Positions 10,800 through 22,400 of a DNA stretch of 64,000 nt are shown piece by piece. The translations under genes were made by a program, and so were the position numbers. Location: the NCBI GenBank assembly GCA_963565915.1, contig OY751486.1, forward strand, positions 2,170,001-2,234,000, in the 5' to 3' direction. The stretch is from Entoloma clypeatum (Eukaryota > Basidiomycota > Agaricomycetes > Agaricales > Entolomataceae). Within the stretch, counting starts at the first letter, position 1; the number at the start of each line of letters is the position of its first letter. The notes under the pieces were generated by a model. The model did no database searches. It was not told the origin of the DNA and saw only the letters and a list, made by a program, of their open reading frames with translations.

Positions 10800-13700
10800 T
10801 GCCAATCATCCTCTTCACTGTTGCTTGGACAGTTGAGCAGGGCGGCGGACACCCTGCAGTTCCAGATACCAGTCAAGGGCTGCCAAGTCCTTGCATGACA
10901 ACTGCGGCTCCCACATTGTGTCGCCTAAACTCCATCAAACCTCAAACTCGAGGTTCCCACCGTTCCACCGATGGCCCAACAGTTCCTCTACGAACCACTC
11001 AGCGTTGTCAGGCGCGCCAAAGTCATAGGGCTCTGGATGAACCCTGTTAGGGAATAAGGCGTCATTTTACATCTCGTACGGTCGCAAAAGAGACACATGG
11101 AACATTGGATGTATCCGTCGTTCCTGGAGCGCAACCGGGAGCTCCAACACATACATCGAGTCTCCGATCTCGCTCTCAATATTTTGTAGGGACCTACATT
11201 CTTAGGGCAAAGTTTTCTTGCCCTACCTTGTAGTTCCGGCTCTGCCGTACGCCTCTTGTTCACGTATTTCGCCTGAAAGGCCTGCGATTCTATAATCATG
11301 TCATGCGCATCCGCCAGGTTCTGGAGAGCCTGAAGCGCAAAGTCCCTGATACCCTTTGGGATAGCCTCGTCTGACCGTATTTCTTTCAACATGGAGGGCA
11401 TATGTCCTCCGTTCAACTCAAACGGAGCGTACCCCGTCGTTCCTGATATGCTCACATTTATTGCGAACTCCGTAAGGTCCACCCTGTCCACCCAGTCCTT
11501 CTGGTCATGACGGACAACCGTACAGAAAATCTGGCCAACACTTCTGTTGGCCCGTTCTGTCTGTCCGTCGGTTTGTGGGTGGAAGGATGTCGACATTAGG
11601 AGCTTAGCTCCCAACATCCTGTGTAGCTCACGCCACCATTTTGACGTGAATTTCGAATCTCGATCACTCACGATCGAGCTAGGGAGTCCGTACAGGCACA
11701 CGATTTCCCTACGATACACCCACGAAAGCTCCGATGCTTTCATATTGGTGCATACCGGGATGAGATGCACCATGCTCGTCATTCGGCAGATAACCACCCA
11801 TAGGTAGTTATACCCCTTGGACTCCAGGAATGGGCCCACAAAGTCCATTCCTATGGAGTCCCAAGGCTTCATTGGGACGGGGAGTGGGTGGATTTTTCCC
11901 ATAGGGGGTCGGTTCAACCCCTTCGCTTGCTGGCAGGACTCACAAGTCCTGCAGAACATCCTGGTGTCCTTCATGATGCCAGGCCACCAGTACCAACAGC
12001 GAACATAATCTGCCGTCTTCTGCTCCCCAAAGTGCCCCAGGGTCTCGTGGGCTTGGGCCAAGATTTCCTGGACCAATTCATGATCCCGGGGTACACACAG
12101 GACCTCCTCCCCGATGAGGTTCTTGGTCCACAGGAGCCCACCTGCCACTTGGAAGGCTTTGTAGTCCTCTGGGTGTTCTTTTATCCAGTCGAACAATTTG
12201 TCCGACGAGTATCCCGTCTGTATGTGCTCCCTGAATGTGTCATTGTCTTTAGCCAACGGGGGCAGGTCCATGTTACGGCGAAGCAAGGCTTCGCCCAGCG
12301 TTTTGTTCCCCTCAGATAAGGGAACATGGGCACTACCACTAGTCGCAACTGTGCCCAGGACCTCACTAACCGGCGCTTTCGGGCCAGCCATAACTTCCGC
12401 TTCAATAAAGCGCTCCTCCTGGCGTTCCTGTAATCGCCTACTGTGACGCATCCCTGTGTCTTGCATAGCGCGTATCTCTACCACGCGCTTGACAACCTCC
12501 TGGTACCTTTCAAGGGGAAGATCTTCTGAGTCCATTCGTACGTCTGCGCAGATGTACTCGTTTGTGCTATGGACCTCCTCGTTGATGTCGTTCTTGTAAT
12601 AGCGAGACAGGCAGTCCGCCACTTTGTTTAACTCGCCCTTGACATACGTTATGTCAAAGTTAAATCGCGACAGGTAGTCCATCCACCTGCGCTGTCAGTT
12701 CGTCAACTGATTTTGAGTCTTGAAGAACTCAAGAGCTTTATGATCCGTGATGACATGGACCTTGTAGCCAATCAACTTGTCCTCCCACTTCTGGAGGGCC
12801 TCAAGAATAGCTAGTGTCTCAAGTTCATGCACAGCATAGTTTCGCTGGGCATTTGTGAACTTTTTAGACATAAACCCCGCTGGGCAACATGTCTTCCATG
12901 TTGGGCCTTGTCCATACATGGCCCCAACGCCTGACTTTGAGGCGTCGCATATGAGCCAAGTGAGACAGATATGTTTTATCATGTTGAAACACCACTGGTG
13001 GATAGGGCGCCACATAAATGGGGCACCATTTTGTGTCATCGCTAATAACGGTCCTGTATAAGCCGTTATATCGGGCAGATATGCACCGATGTAATTAATT
13101 AATCCAACAAGTCTTTGAATGTCGTTATAGTTTCTAGAGACTCTCCAATCCCTAATGCGAGCTAGCTTATCAGCATCTACGTGTATTCCTTCTCGGTCAA
13201 TTATATGACCAAGACAATCCACGCGCTCTGCGTACAAGTTGCATTTCTTCCATTTGAGGTACAACTTTTCGTCCCTCAGTCGTTCAAACACAACCCGGAG
13301 GTGCTCCTCGTGCTCCTCTATACTGTTGGAGTAGACAAATATGTCGTCTAAGTATATGTGCATGAAACGCCCTATGGCGTCTCTGAATATACACGTCATC
13401 AGCCGTTGGAACGTTGCGGGGGCATTACAGTCCCCTATCCACATTATGTGGCTCATATATGTTCCTGTTATTGTCGCAAAAGCATTCTTTGCGACGTCCT
13501 CAATTCGAACACGTACTTGTTCGAACACGTCCATTAGGTCAATTTTTGACCTAATCTTTGCTCAGGCAACATCTTCCCGAATAATGTCTTGTTCTGGCAG
13601 AGGCGTTATGTCCTTGATCGTATTGTTGTTTCTTTGATGGGCATCTACCACCGTCCTTAACCTGCCATCCCGCTTGGATAGGCATAAAAGTGGGGCCGCT

Positions 13701-14596
13701 TGTGTCACTGACTTAGGCTCCCACCAACCGGCATCAACATACCGGTTGATTTTCTCATACAATTCCTCTCTAAGCGAGTGAGGACATCGTGGCGTACGAT
13801 ACATATACCGCTTGTGGTCATCATAGAGGTGGATCTCATGATTCACCTCACGCCAGGGTGGTAATTCACCCCGAGTCCCATTTACTATGTCCTGGAACTC
13901 GTCGCACCATTGCTTGCGCAATCTGGGATAGTCGTGATGCAAGAGGCATTGCTTCGCCTTTGCTACACCCGACTTCTTCGTGACAGGCTTCTGAAACCTG
14001 TCTATCAGCTTTTTTAAGCGGGTGTCTGTATCGTCCGCTCCTAGTTGAGATCTCTCCGATTCTAGTCAATTTAATCGCTCCATCCCAGGGCGATCCAGTT
14101 CGTACAGGTGTACAAACGCCTCAGGCATGGTCTCCTCCGATTCCATTGCCATGTGATAGTGCATTGAGGGTTCCTTTTGCCCCTCATTTGCACACATGGT
14201 TGCCACCATTTCATTCCATTCTTGTGGCATCCGTGGGTCATGGACCCACTCATACCGACGCTTGGGTATTGGTGCATCCCATAGTGCCTTTACATGAGCA
14301 ACATGCTCTCGCTCCTGTTGAACCCTTTGCCCACCATTATTGGCGGTCGGTTCGACATATTGATGGAGACGCTCTCCATCGCTTGATTCTGGATAAACTT
14401 TCGACAGGGCAAACGTAGTATCCATCATTTCTTTCGGTATTACTATCTGGGGGATAGGCACTTCCCCCCCCTCAAGAGTACACTCGTACTCTTCTTTTCT
14501 CAAGAGGATCACTTTCGCTTCCTCTGGCAACACGTCCACCTGTGGACTTGCATCGACATCGGGCACTTCCTCTAATGTTGGCCGATGCCTATCCAA
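10800..14596 (-). pseudogene. pol: Gypsy F pol: RT, RNase H, integrase
   Basis: A single minus-strand frame runs from 14596 to about 11150. After a 176-residue acidic linker come the RT (WWEPKSVTQAAPLL, NAPATFQRLMTCIFRDAIG, active site MHIYLDDIFVYS, LGHIIDREGIHVD), RNase H (VITDHKALEFF), integrase HHCC (HETLGHFG ... CRTCESCQQAKG), the DDE core (DSIGMDFVGPF, SDRDSKFTSKWW, QTERANRSVGQI) and a GPYKIL motif. Just after GPYKIL the frame shifts, and the C-terminal tail continues in another frame to about 10800. The remaining damage is in-frame TGA codons near 14066, 13562 and 12695. RT motif order and spacing are normal for Ty3/gypsy. Confidence 0.88.
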
Positions 14597-14602
14597 TGCT
14601 AG

Positions 14603-16072
14603 TCAATCCTGGCACTTATCAATGGACCGATAGTGTCGCACTCGGTCATCCATGTCCGGAATAGTGACTCTAACTGCGGGTGTAGCAACGCCCGCGACGA
14701 TCACTCGATCCTTCTCAAAGTCGAGCTGCACCCGGTACTTCCTCATAAACGGAGTACCTATGATCATATCATAGCGGTCGAAGTTGGCCATGTCCACATA
14801 CATCTCAGCGGACATCTTTTGGTGGGCAATTCGATCCACCATTGTTTCCGCCCTGGGAACATACCCCAGTTTGGGCAGCTCTTGTGTTCCTTTCAGAAAC
14901 GACTGTCCCATTGGCCCCTGTTGCAACCCTGCGGGTACTGACCATGAATCAACTGTGGTGCTTGTGTGGTCCATTTTGTGTGGGTCAATTCGCCCCACTT
15001 CAGCGATCCTCTGGGTTGCTTTCATCCGCTTCTCGAAACTCATCCAAGTTTCCCCCACTTGTCTGGGCACGGAGATCTGTCCCATGGCGACCTCGATGTT
15101 GAGGTCGCGTGCTGTGGTATTGCCCAACTGGATGGGGGCATCGTCCTGCTCGAGCGATGCTCGCTGCACCACCGTTGGGCCTTGGGGAAAGTTGCTTTCC
15201 CCTTTGAGGTCTAAACCTTCTAAGTCCTCATAATATTTGTCGTGCACGATCGTCGGCGCAACGGGTTCAGGGGTTAGGATGCTTTGCAGCTGCATCTTTA
15301 TAAACCTCTGCAATGTTTTTAAAAACATTGCTGGATGGTTTTGGGGCGAGACTACTCCTGGCCCCATCTCGACAAGTAATTTGTCGACTTCGTTTTGAAC
15401 GGCTCTTACCACCCGTTCTTGCTGGGTTCTACTTTGAATCCCAGCCTCATTAAATATAACCTTGATTCCGATTTTGAGTCTATGATCGCCCAAAATTGGA
15501 ATGAAGGGAGGCTCCACACTAGGAACCTCCGCAGTGACTTGTCGCTGCCTATAGCCTACTATGGGTGAGAACTGCTGCCTTTCTTCGGGAGGTGGTGGAG
15601 GGAGCGCTCCTGAGTTGTAGTGCCCCGGCATTGCCGTTTGAGGGATTGAAAATCCCTCCTTAGCTCTTGGGCTGCCTTGAGCCAAGAAGCTAGTCTTTGT
15701 ACCCAAGACCACTTTGGGTTGCAGCACATGTATAGGCGTAACATACGCCTCTCTGGTGCCCGCAACTCTTAGGGTATCGGGTGAGCCAAGAAAGCCCTTT
15801 GAGCTATACTGGCTATTGGAGCTCATGAGCGAGTTCCTGGCCGTGCTACGTATCGCTCATCCTAAAACTGACTCGGAAGCTTCTGAAACGCTTCCACACG
15901 TAGGCCGCTGACCTACATATCGGGGTACCACTTCAGCGCGGCCTCTCGCATGTGACGTGGCAGTCTCTAATTTGACTGCCATAGCTACTACTGGATTTCC
16001 AGCTGAGGGAACTACTGTTCCCTCGGTAGGTCTGACCGTATTACGGCCTGGGGAAGACTCGTGTTTTCCCAT
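14603..16072 (-). pseudogene. gag: Gypsy F gag/protease region
   Basis: One frame from ATG at 16072 to the TGA near 14601, with a TGA at about 15857 inside (TGA where CGA would read through). The first ~220 residues are low-complexity and proline-rich. The C-terminal part contains VDMANFDRYDMIIGTPFMRK and FEKDRVIVAG, typical of the second half of a retropepsin domain in this gypsy type. The catalytic DSG/DGG loop that should precede it is not visible, so that segment seems deleted. No CCHC zinc knuckle was found. The same frame continues into pol, so gag and pol were probably one polyprotein frame. Only ~90 bases of leader remain upstream. Confidence 0.7.
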
Positions 16073-16165
16073 GAATGTCGAGATAAGGTTTTACCTTTAG
16101 TGTTGCCGAAAAGCGTGGCGACACGTCGACAATTTTTGCCGTTTTCGGTTGTAAGAGTCTAAGGG

Positions 16166-16490
16166 AGTATCAGACCAATGTTCCTCTCGTGAACATAGTG
16201 AACAAAGGATGATGTAATATAGTATTTTTTATCTTGATAAATGATGTGAACATTGATTGATGCATTTTATATAAGCACAACCTGAGCCATGAATGTTTTC
16301 ATGTGAAAGGTTATATAATAAATGTTCCAAGGAAAAACAGAAACACAAGTCGAACATTTATTCTTTAACCTGTCACATGAAGCGCTTATATAAAATACAT
16401 CAATCAATGTTCACATCATTTATCAAGATAAAAAATACTATATTACATCATCCTTTGTTCACTATGTTCACGAGAGGAACATTGGTCCGG
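16166..16490. repeat. Foldback (palindromic) repeat, MITE-like
   Basis: About 110 bases starting AGACCAATGTTCCTCTCGTG (16165) are repeated as the inverse complement ending near 16488 (GAGAGGAACATTGGT). The central ~100 bases contain further inverted pairs (AATAAATGTTCC / GAACATTTATT and CATGTGAAAGG / CCTGTCACATG). The whole stretch can thus fold on itself. It has no ORF. It separates truncated gypsy F from the promoter of the secreted-protein gene. Confidence 0.8.
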
Positions 16491-16567
16491 CAATCCCATG
16501 TTGGTGCCTTGCCCAATTTCACATGTGTATGCTACTCACCGGGTCATGGTCAAACATGCCAGTGGAC

Positions 16568-16574
16568 TATAAAA
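16568..16574 (+). promoter_or_regulatory. TATA box of the secreted-protein gene
   Basis: TATAAAA lies 72 bases upstream of the ATG at 16646, inside GACTATAAAAGCAG, followed by a CT/CA-rich leader (TCACCTCTTTCACC, CATCCACAAC). This is the normal arrangement of a strong fungal TATA promoter. It lies right after the foldback repeat. Confidence 0.6.
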
Positions 16575-16645
16575 GCAGGGTGTCGAGGCGATAACTCGTC
16601 AGCTGGTCTCACCTCTTTCACCAAAACCTTGGTGTCATCCACAAC

Positions 16646-16788
16646 ATGAAGTTCCAAGGTCTCATCACAATTGCAATCCTTGCTGCAGCTGTTTCGGCAA
16701 ATCATCCCGGGCAGTTTGTCACTCAGTCTTTTCCACGCACCCTCGGGCTTGATATTGTCAATGCAATTGAGTGGGTGGCTCATCATTG
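16646..16788 (+). CDS. Small secreted protein gene, exon 1 (signal peptide)
   Basis: The ATG at 16646 starts MKFQGLITIAILAAAVSA, a textbook signal peptide (K after M, hydrophobic core, A-V-S-A cleavage site), followed by NHPGQFVTQSF and ending near AIEWVAHHW. A donor GTGTATATG follows at 16789. The sequence to 16833 ends TAATAG, and three bases later a strong donor GTAAGT begins (16837), so either a 3-base micro-exon or one longer intron exists. Both keep the frame into the exon at 30968. The joined protein would be 79-80 residues with two cysteines. The original intron would be ~62 or ~110 bases but now contains the 14-kb gypsy C/B stack. Function unknown; an effector-like secreted peptide is one guess. 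Confidence 0.6.
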
Positions 16789-16877
16789 GTGTATATGTAT
16801 TTACTCTGATATATGAGTTTCACTCTTTAATAGGCAGTAAGTCTTGACTTCCTTTATACAAATGTTGACTTAAGCTC

Positions 16878-17249
16878 TGTTACGGACTCTGCGGTATGCG
16901 GACGACGTCATCACTTTTACTTATCGGCCCGGCTCGGTGCCCTCTTACAAGCTTACTATGTCTAATGTCTACTTTTGCAACCTTCGATTCCCAGTCTGAC
17001 TCACTACCTTTACTTCGTCAGCCCCTTTAGTATACTTCGCTCCCGTGCTGACTCGCTTTCCGCAGTCAGCTTACTTATTGTACATAGCCTTCCGCAGTAC
17101 TGACTCATCCGCTACCGCCTATAGTCAGTACCTATATAAACCTCTTGTACTGTAGTAGATTCCTTAGATTTAGCAATCACATTGCTCTTCGCCTTTCCAC
17201 TTTCCTGCATACTGTGCCCGAACCTTGGAATGGTTTGTTAAGCATAACA
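16878..17249 (+). repeat. 5' LTR of gypsy C
   Basis: Begins TGTTACGGACTCTGCGG and ends GCATAACA, 372 bp. It matches the 3' LTR at 30539 closely, with few substitutions, but lacks a 31-bp duplication around TTCCGCAGT that the 3' LTR has. A TATATAAA-like motif (CTATATAAACC, about 17152) is a plausible promoter. Confidence 0.93.
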
Positions 17250-17289
17250 AGTTGCTAAATCTCGTTAGGTTCGCCCAGAGCAAAGAGAG

Positions 17290-17520
17290 CAACTACCAGA
17301 CGAGTCAAGACGTTGCACTTCTTTGAAGACTTCACCAGTAACCCATTCGCCTCACCAGAAGCCTGACAGGAGGAGCTAAGTCCTCGAGACAGTATCGATT
17401 TTACACTCATCCAGCAGTACATCGAATCGGAGATCCGTCGCATCCTACAGCAGGTGCTTGACGAAGAACTAGACAACGACGAGCATCGCCCCCACGGCGA
17501 GATAGCAGAGAGCATCCATC
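17290..17520 (+). pseudogene. Gypsy C leader ORF, first part (split by gypsy B)
   Basis: In one frame this reads HFFEDFTSNPFASPEA, a TGA at about 17367, then QEELSPRDSIDF, IESEIRRILQQVLDEELDN and AESIH. It runs straight into the LTR of gypsy B at 17526. Past gypsy B the same frame continues at 24971 (ARQHQITRYNARQKELE). So the ORF, probably the N-terminal part of gag, was continuous before B inserted. Confidence 0.6.
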
Positions 17521-17525
17521 TTGCT

Positions 17526-18269
17526 TGTTATATCCGTCTCCGAATCTCCGATCCACTCCGATAGTCCTCCGACATTCCGGACATCCGTTACCTCCGCATC
17601 TCCGCACGTTGCCATCGTACATTTCATATTCATAACTCCATGCCTTTGTGCATTTCATATTCATAACTCCATGCCTTTATGCATTTCATATTCATATTCC
17701 TGTTTACTTATGCATCGCCTTTTCCGCATGGTCCGTTGACCGACATCTCTGATGTTCGTTACAGTCGCTGGCAACTTGCGCCACAACTCCGGACCTACTC
17801 CGACCATCTCCGTAAAGTAATCACATCTAGGTATTTAAGCTCGTACCATACCTGTAGTTCCTCAGTTTGAATATCAACAAAGTTCACTCCTCTACTCTCG
17901 TTTCATGCCAGAGATTCTCGCCGTGGTACAATACACCGACGACACCATCATCTACTGCTCTTCCTCCATTGTTACCCTTCGACGAGCTCAGTACTGTGTC
18001 TGAGTCACAACTCCGACGTCGTCCGACCATTTCCACATCAACGTGTCTCTCACCGAGATCTCTCCGAGGACCTCCGCACCTCCGACCCCTCCTCCGACCT
18101 CTTGAAATTGGGACACCTTATCCAACAAACGGCAGCGCAACACATACATTGAAGCCACGTCCCTCCCCTTCGTCGTTCCTCCGCATTTCTGGAGTTCCGC
18201 TCCGGGCTCAGTCTTACGTCCGACCTCCGACGGACTCCGACGAAGCTCCGACGTTTCACCTACTTAACA
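17526..18269 (+). repeat. 5' LTR of gypsy B
   Basis: TGTTATATCCG...CTACTTAACA, 744 bp, very rich in CTCCG motifs. It differs from the 3' LTR mainly by a 28-bp tandem duplication of a CATAACTCCATGCCTTT unit near 17640-17690. A TATTTAAG motif at about 17832 is a likely TATA box. Proline/serine-rich open frames in this LTR are composition artefacts. Confidence 0.95.
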
Positions 18270-18309
18270 GTATATTCGAACTCAAACCGTTTTTGGATTC
18301 CTGCTAGTC

Positions 18310-19491
18310 ATGGCACTCCGAAACACCAAGACAGCAAAAGCCGCAGAAGCTGGCACTTCTAGGCAGCAAGTTCTACAAAATGTTGAACAACGTTTAACAG
18401 AACTATCCCCCGTAACTCCGACTACTCCGACACCTCCGGGTTTTCAGCCCATCACACCTCCGGGTTTTCGGCCCATCACACCTCCGCATAATATTCCGAT
18501 CCCCACTTCCCCCATACAATCCGCACCCCCGTCTCCTCAGAATATTTTCGGCCCACAAGCCCTTGCGGATGCTTTCGTCTTAATGACCAATGAACTCAAA
18601 CGCAGCAAAGGTCACAAGCATCACAAAAAGGCTAAGGATCCGGACACCTTCGACGGTTCCGATCCCTGGAAACTGAACCAGTTCATCCTCCAATGCACAT
18701 TGTTTTTCCGCGACAACTCCGAGTATGACGATGACTCTGCCAAAATCACTCTCGCCATCTCTTTCCTCCGAGGCACAGCTCTCGATTATTTCGAGCATTT
18801 CATCATCGAACCGGACCCGGACAACCCCCCGGACTGGTACGAAGATTGGTCCGAGTTCCTCCGCACACTCCGCTCAGAATTTGGGGTCATTGACCCCATT
18901 GCGGATGCTGCCGACTCTCTGGACAATCTCAAAATGCGCAAAAATCAACACATTCTCAAGTATAATGTCGAGTTCACACGCCTTGCTGCCAAAACGCACT
19001 GGGACAGCTCCGCCCTGCATCACCGGTACTACTCCGGGTTGGCGGAGCGGATTAAAGATGTCCTTGGGACTCAAGTAAAGCCAAGCACGTTACCAGCACT
19101 TAGGGAGCTAGCACAAACCATCGATGCTCGCCACTGGGAACGTCAGCGCGAGAAATCCCGCTCCGACAAATCCGCATCCAAATCCGACAAATCCGAAGCT
19201 AAAACCCCCTCTGCAAACTCCGATAAAAACTCCAAAGCCAAACCGCAGACACAGAACCAGGGCAAACAGTCGAAGCCTTCCTCCGCTCCCAAGTCCGACA
19301 TCTCCGACAAACTCGGAAAAGACGGAAAGTTAACTCCGGAGGAACGCAAACACCGTTTTGACAACAACCTCTGTATGTTTTGTGGCAAAGCTGGACACGT
19401 CGCGAAAGATTGCCTGAAGTCTTCGTCCTCCGCCTCTAAGACTAAGGCGTGCACTGCCCAAGCCAAGACCACAGACGAAACAAAAAATTAG
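18310..19491 (+). CDS. gag: Gypsy B Gag
   Basis: A 393-residue protein. A low-complexity T/P-rich N-terminus is followed by the retrotransposon gag core: KKAKDPDTFDGSDPWKLNQF at residues ~100-120, FLRGTALDYFE near 155 and the SEFGVIDP region near 195. Next is a K/S-rich linker and one CCHC zinc knuckle CMFCGKAGHVAKDC near residue 355 (CX2CX4HX4C). It would form the virus-like particle and bind the element RNA. The frame is intact from ATG to stop. It overlaps pol by about 40 bases, pol lying in the -1 frame, so pol is presumably made by -1 frameshifting. Confidence 0.92.
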   Translation: MALRNTKTAKAAEAGTSRQQVLQNVEQRLTELSPVTPTTPTPPGFQPITPPGFRPITPPHNIPIPTSPIQSAPPSPQNIFGPQALADAFVLMTNELKRSKGHKHHKKAKDPDTFDGSDPWKLNQFILQCTLFFRDNSEYDDDSAKITLAISFLRGTALDYFEHFIIEPDPDNPPDWYEDWSEFLRTLRSEFGVIDPIADAADSLDNLKMRKNQHILKYNVEFTRLAAKTHWDSSALHHRYYSGLAERIKDVLGTQVKPSTLPALRELAQTIDARHWERQREKSRSDKSASKSDKSEAKTPSANSDKNSKAKPQTQNQGKQSKPSSAPKSDISDKLGKDGKLTPEERKHRFDNNLCMFCGKAGHVAKDCLKSSSSASKTKACTAQAKTTDETKN

Positions 19492-22400
19492 CGGGCAGTC
19501 CACAGGACTCTGTACGGCCTGAGGACTGCGTTGAACCCATCCATACTACCGCTCTACTCAACGCTTCCGCTCTTTCCGATCCCAATTCCCTCCGTGTCCG
19601 ACTTACATCTCCGCTTATCTCCGATTCTTCTCCGATAGCCGCCCTCATGGACTCCGGCTCTACTCATTGTTTTATTGACTCTCGTTACGCTTCATCCTAT
19701 AAACTCCCTTTCACCTCCATACCTCCGATCGAACTTAAATTATTTGATGGAACGTCCAACTCCGTCATTACTCAGGCGGTTGATCTCCCTGTATACTTTT
19801 CCTCCGGTGAATATATGGCCATTACAGCCTATGTGACTCCGCTCGATTCCTCCTGTTCTATGGTTCTTGGATACAACTGGCTCACCCGCTACAATCCTAT
19901 GATTGACTGGGTATTGGGCAGTATTACTTTCCGTCCACAGCTCTTGAAGGAGTCTCCGACCTTGACGTCTTCTGCCAGGTCAGCTCCGCTACCTCCGCAG
20001 ACCTCTCCCGATACTCCGACCTCCGACTCCGGCATAACCGCTGCAACTCCGGACGTTGTTCCGAATATTGCATTGATAAATGCAGCCGCATTCGTGCGCG
20101 CTTGCAAACTTCCGGGTGCCCAATCTTTCCGAATTCACCTCTCCGACCACACGATCTCCGCCCAATCCGTTTCCATGTCCGAGGAACCTCCGGACCTCTC
20201 CCATATCCCATAGGATTATCACGATTTTGCCGATGTTTTTAGCAAGACAAAAGCCGACACCCTCGCTCCGCATCGTCCGTATGACCTCCGCATCGAGTTA
20301 GAAGACGGATCGACTCCCCCTATTGGCCCTATGTACTCCATTTCACAATCCGAACTATCTGCCCTGCGAAACTTCATAGACGAACATTTGGCCATTGGTT
20401 TCATTTGCCCCTCTCGCTCTCCACACGGCGCTCCGGTCCTCTTTGTCCGAAAGAAGGACGGTTCCCTCCGCCTGTGCATCGACTATCGGGGCCTGAACAA
20501 AGTTACCAAGAAGGATCGATACCCTCTTCTGCTCATCTCCAACCTCCTTTCCACTGCCGGAAAAGCGCGTGTTTATACCACTCTCGATCTCCGGCATGCA
20601 TATCATCTTGTCCGCATTGCCGACGGAGATGAATGGAAAACCGCTTTCCGCACTCGTTACGGATCGTTTGAATGGCTTGTTATGCCTTTTGGACTATCCA
20701 ACGCCCCTGCCGCTTTTCAGCGATTTGTGAATGATATCTTCAGTGACCTCCTTGATGTTACAGTGGTGGTCTACCTCGACGACATTCTCATTTACTCCGA
20801 CGACCCCGCCAAGCACCCCGACAATGTCAAGGAAGTTCTCCGACGTCTCCGCAAGAACGGACTTTACGTCCGCTCCGACAAGTGCGAATTTTCTGTCGAC
20901 ACAGTCAAATATCTTGGTTTCATCCTTTCTCCCTCCGGTCTCCGCATGTCCGAAACCAAGGTGAAGACCATCCAAGAGTGGCCCGAACCTCGAAAAGTGA
21001 AGGACGTACAGTCTTTCCTTGGATTCGCGAATTTCTATCGACGTTTCATTCACGGTTATTCGGACATCGTTGTTCTGCTCACCCGACTCACCTGGAAGGG
21101 TACCCCGTTCCATTTCTCCGACTCCGCACGGAGTGCGTTCAACGAGTTGAAACTCGCTTTTACCAAAGCACTGGTCCTCACTCATTGGATTCCTGACCGG
21201 CCTACTATCATCGAGACGGACGCCTCCGACTACGCACTTGGTGCTATTTTGTCCATCCGGACCTCAGACGAGGAGATACACCCAGTAGCGTTCCACTCCC
21301 GCACCTTCACCGCCCCGGAACTCAACTACGACACGCACAACAAGGAGTTACTTGCTATCCATGAAGCATTCAAAGTATGGCGACATTACCTTGAAGGCTC
21401 CGCTGCTCCGATTGACGTTGTCACGGACCACAAGAACCTGGAGTACTTCGCCACTACAAAGGTTCTCACCCGCCGACAGGCCCGGTGGTCCGAGTTCCTC
21501 TCTCAGTTCAATCTCTTGATTCGCTTCCGCCCCGGACGTCTCGGTACCAAGCCGGACTCTTTGACTAGACGATGGGACGTCTATCCCAAAGAGGGGAATA
21601 GCGACTATGCGTCGGTAAACCCAAGCAACTTCCGACCAGTCTTTTCCCAAGAACAGCTGTCCGCATCTCTCCGAGCTACGGAGTTGTTCACCCCTGTTCT
21701 CCGCACCACAGTCATAATGGACATTGAACAGTTACACTCCGACATCCTCCGTTCACTCCCATCCGACCCAACCTATGCCGACCATCTCAAGGAGCCCAAA
21801 CCGCACTGGTCCGTAGACCCCGATGGTTTCCTCCATCATAGTGGTCGCATCTATGTTCCCGACTCCAATGACCTCTGACTCCACATCCTCTGCAACAAGC
21901 ACGACCATATTCTCTCCGGACACCCCGGACAGAACAAGACAGTTAGTCTCATTCAACGAGATTATACTTGGCCTGGTGTTCGAGACTTTGTCAAAAAGTA
22001 CTGCAAATCCTGCACCACTTGCATGCGCTCTAAACCTCAACGCCACAAGCCCTATGGTATGCTGAAGCAACTCCCAGTTCCGAACCTTCCGTGGAACTCC
22101 ATATCCATGGACTTCATCGAGACACTTCCGACCTCCAGTGGTTTTGACGCAATCCTCGTTATTGTTGACCGAATGACAAAACAAAGCATTTTTGTTCCGA
22201 CTACGATCCACTGCACCTCCGAAGATCTAGCCACCTTGTTCATCTTGCATGTGTTCTCCAAGCACGGAGTACCGGAACATGTCACCTCCGACCGAGGCCC
22301 GGAGTTTGTCTCCCGCTTTTTCCGCTCCCTCGGAAAAGCCCTCAACATGACTCTGCACTTCACCTCTGGCTACCATCCTGAAGGCGACGGTCAAACCGAA

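Larger units (their letters stand above)
7243..16165 (-). mobile_element. Gypsy family F, 5'-truncated LTR retrotransposon
   Basis: This is a minus-strand Ty3/gypsy element. Its 3' LTR lies at 7243-7426, then in transcription order from the right: gag/PR (16072-14603), RT-RNaseH-integrase (14596-~10800) and an extra ORF3 region (10785-7733). It is inserted in R copy 1, which stops at GGTGCCACGG, and the intact site can be read in R copy 3 (GGTGCCATGG). No second LTR is found: the element simply ends near 16165 at the foldback repeat. The coding part is unusually long on the 3' side of integrase. Confidence 0.85.

Noticed and set aside
17867..18307. Pro/Ser/Thr-rich plus-strand frames in the LTRs of gypsy B (also 24560-24965 in the 3' LTR)
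   Set aside because: They arise from CTCCG-rich LTR sequence. The 24560 frame becomes real coding sequence only after 24966, where gypsy C resumes.
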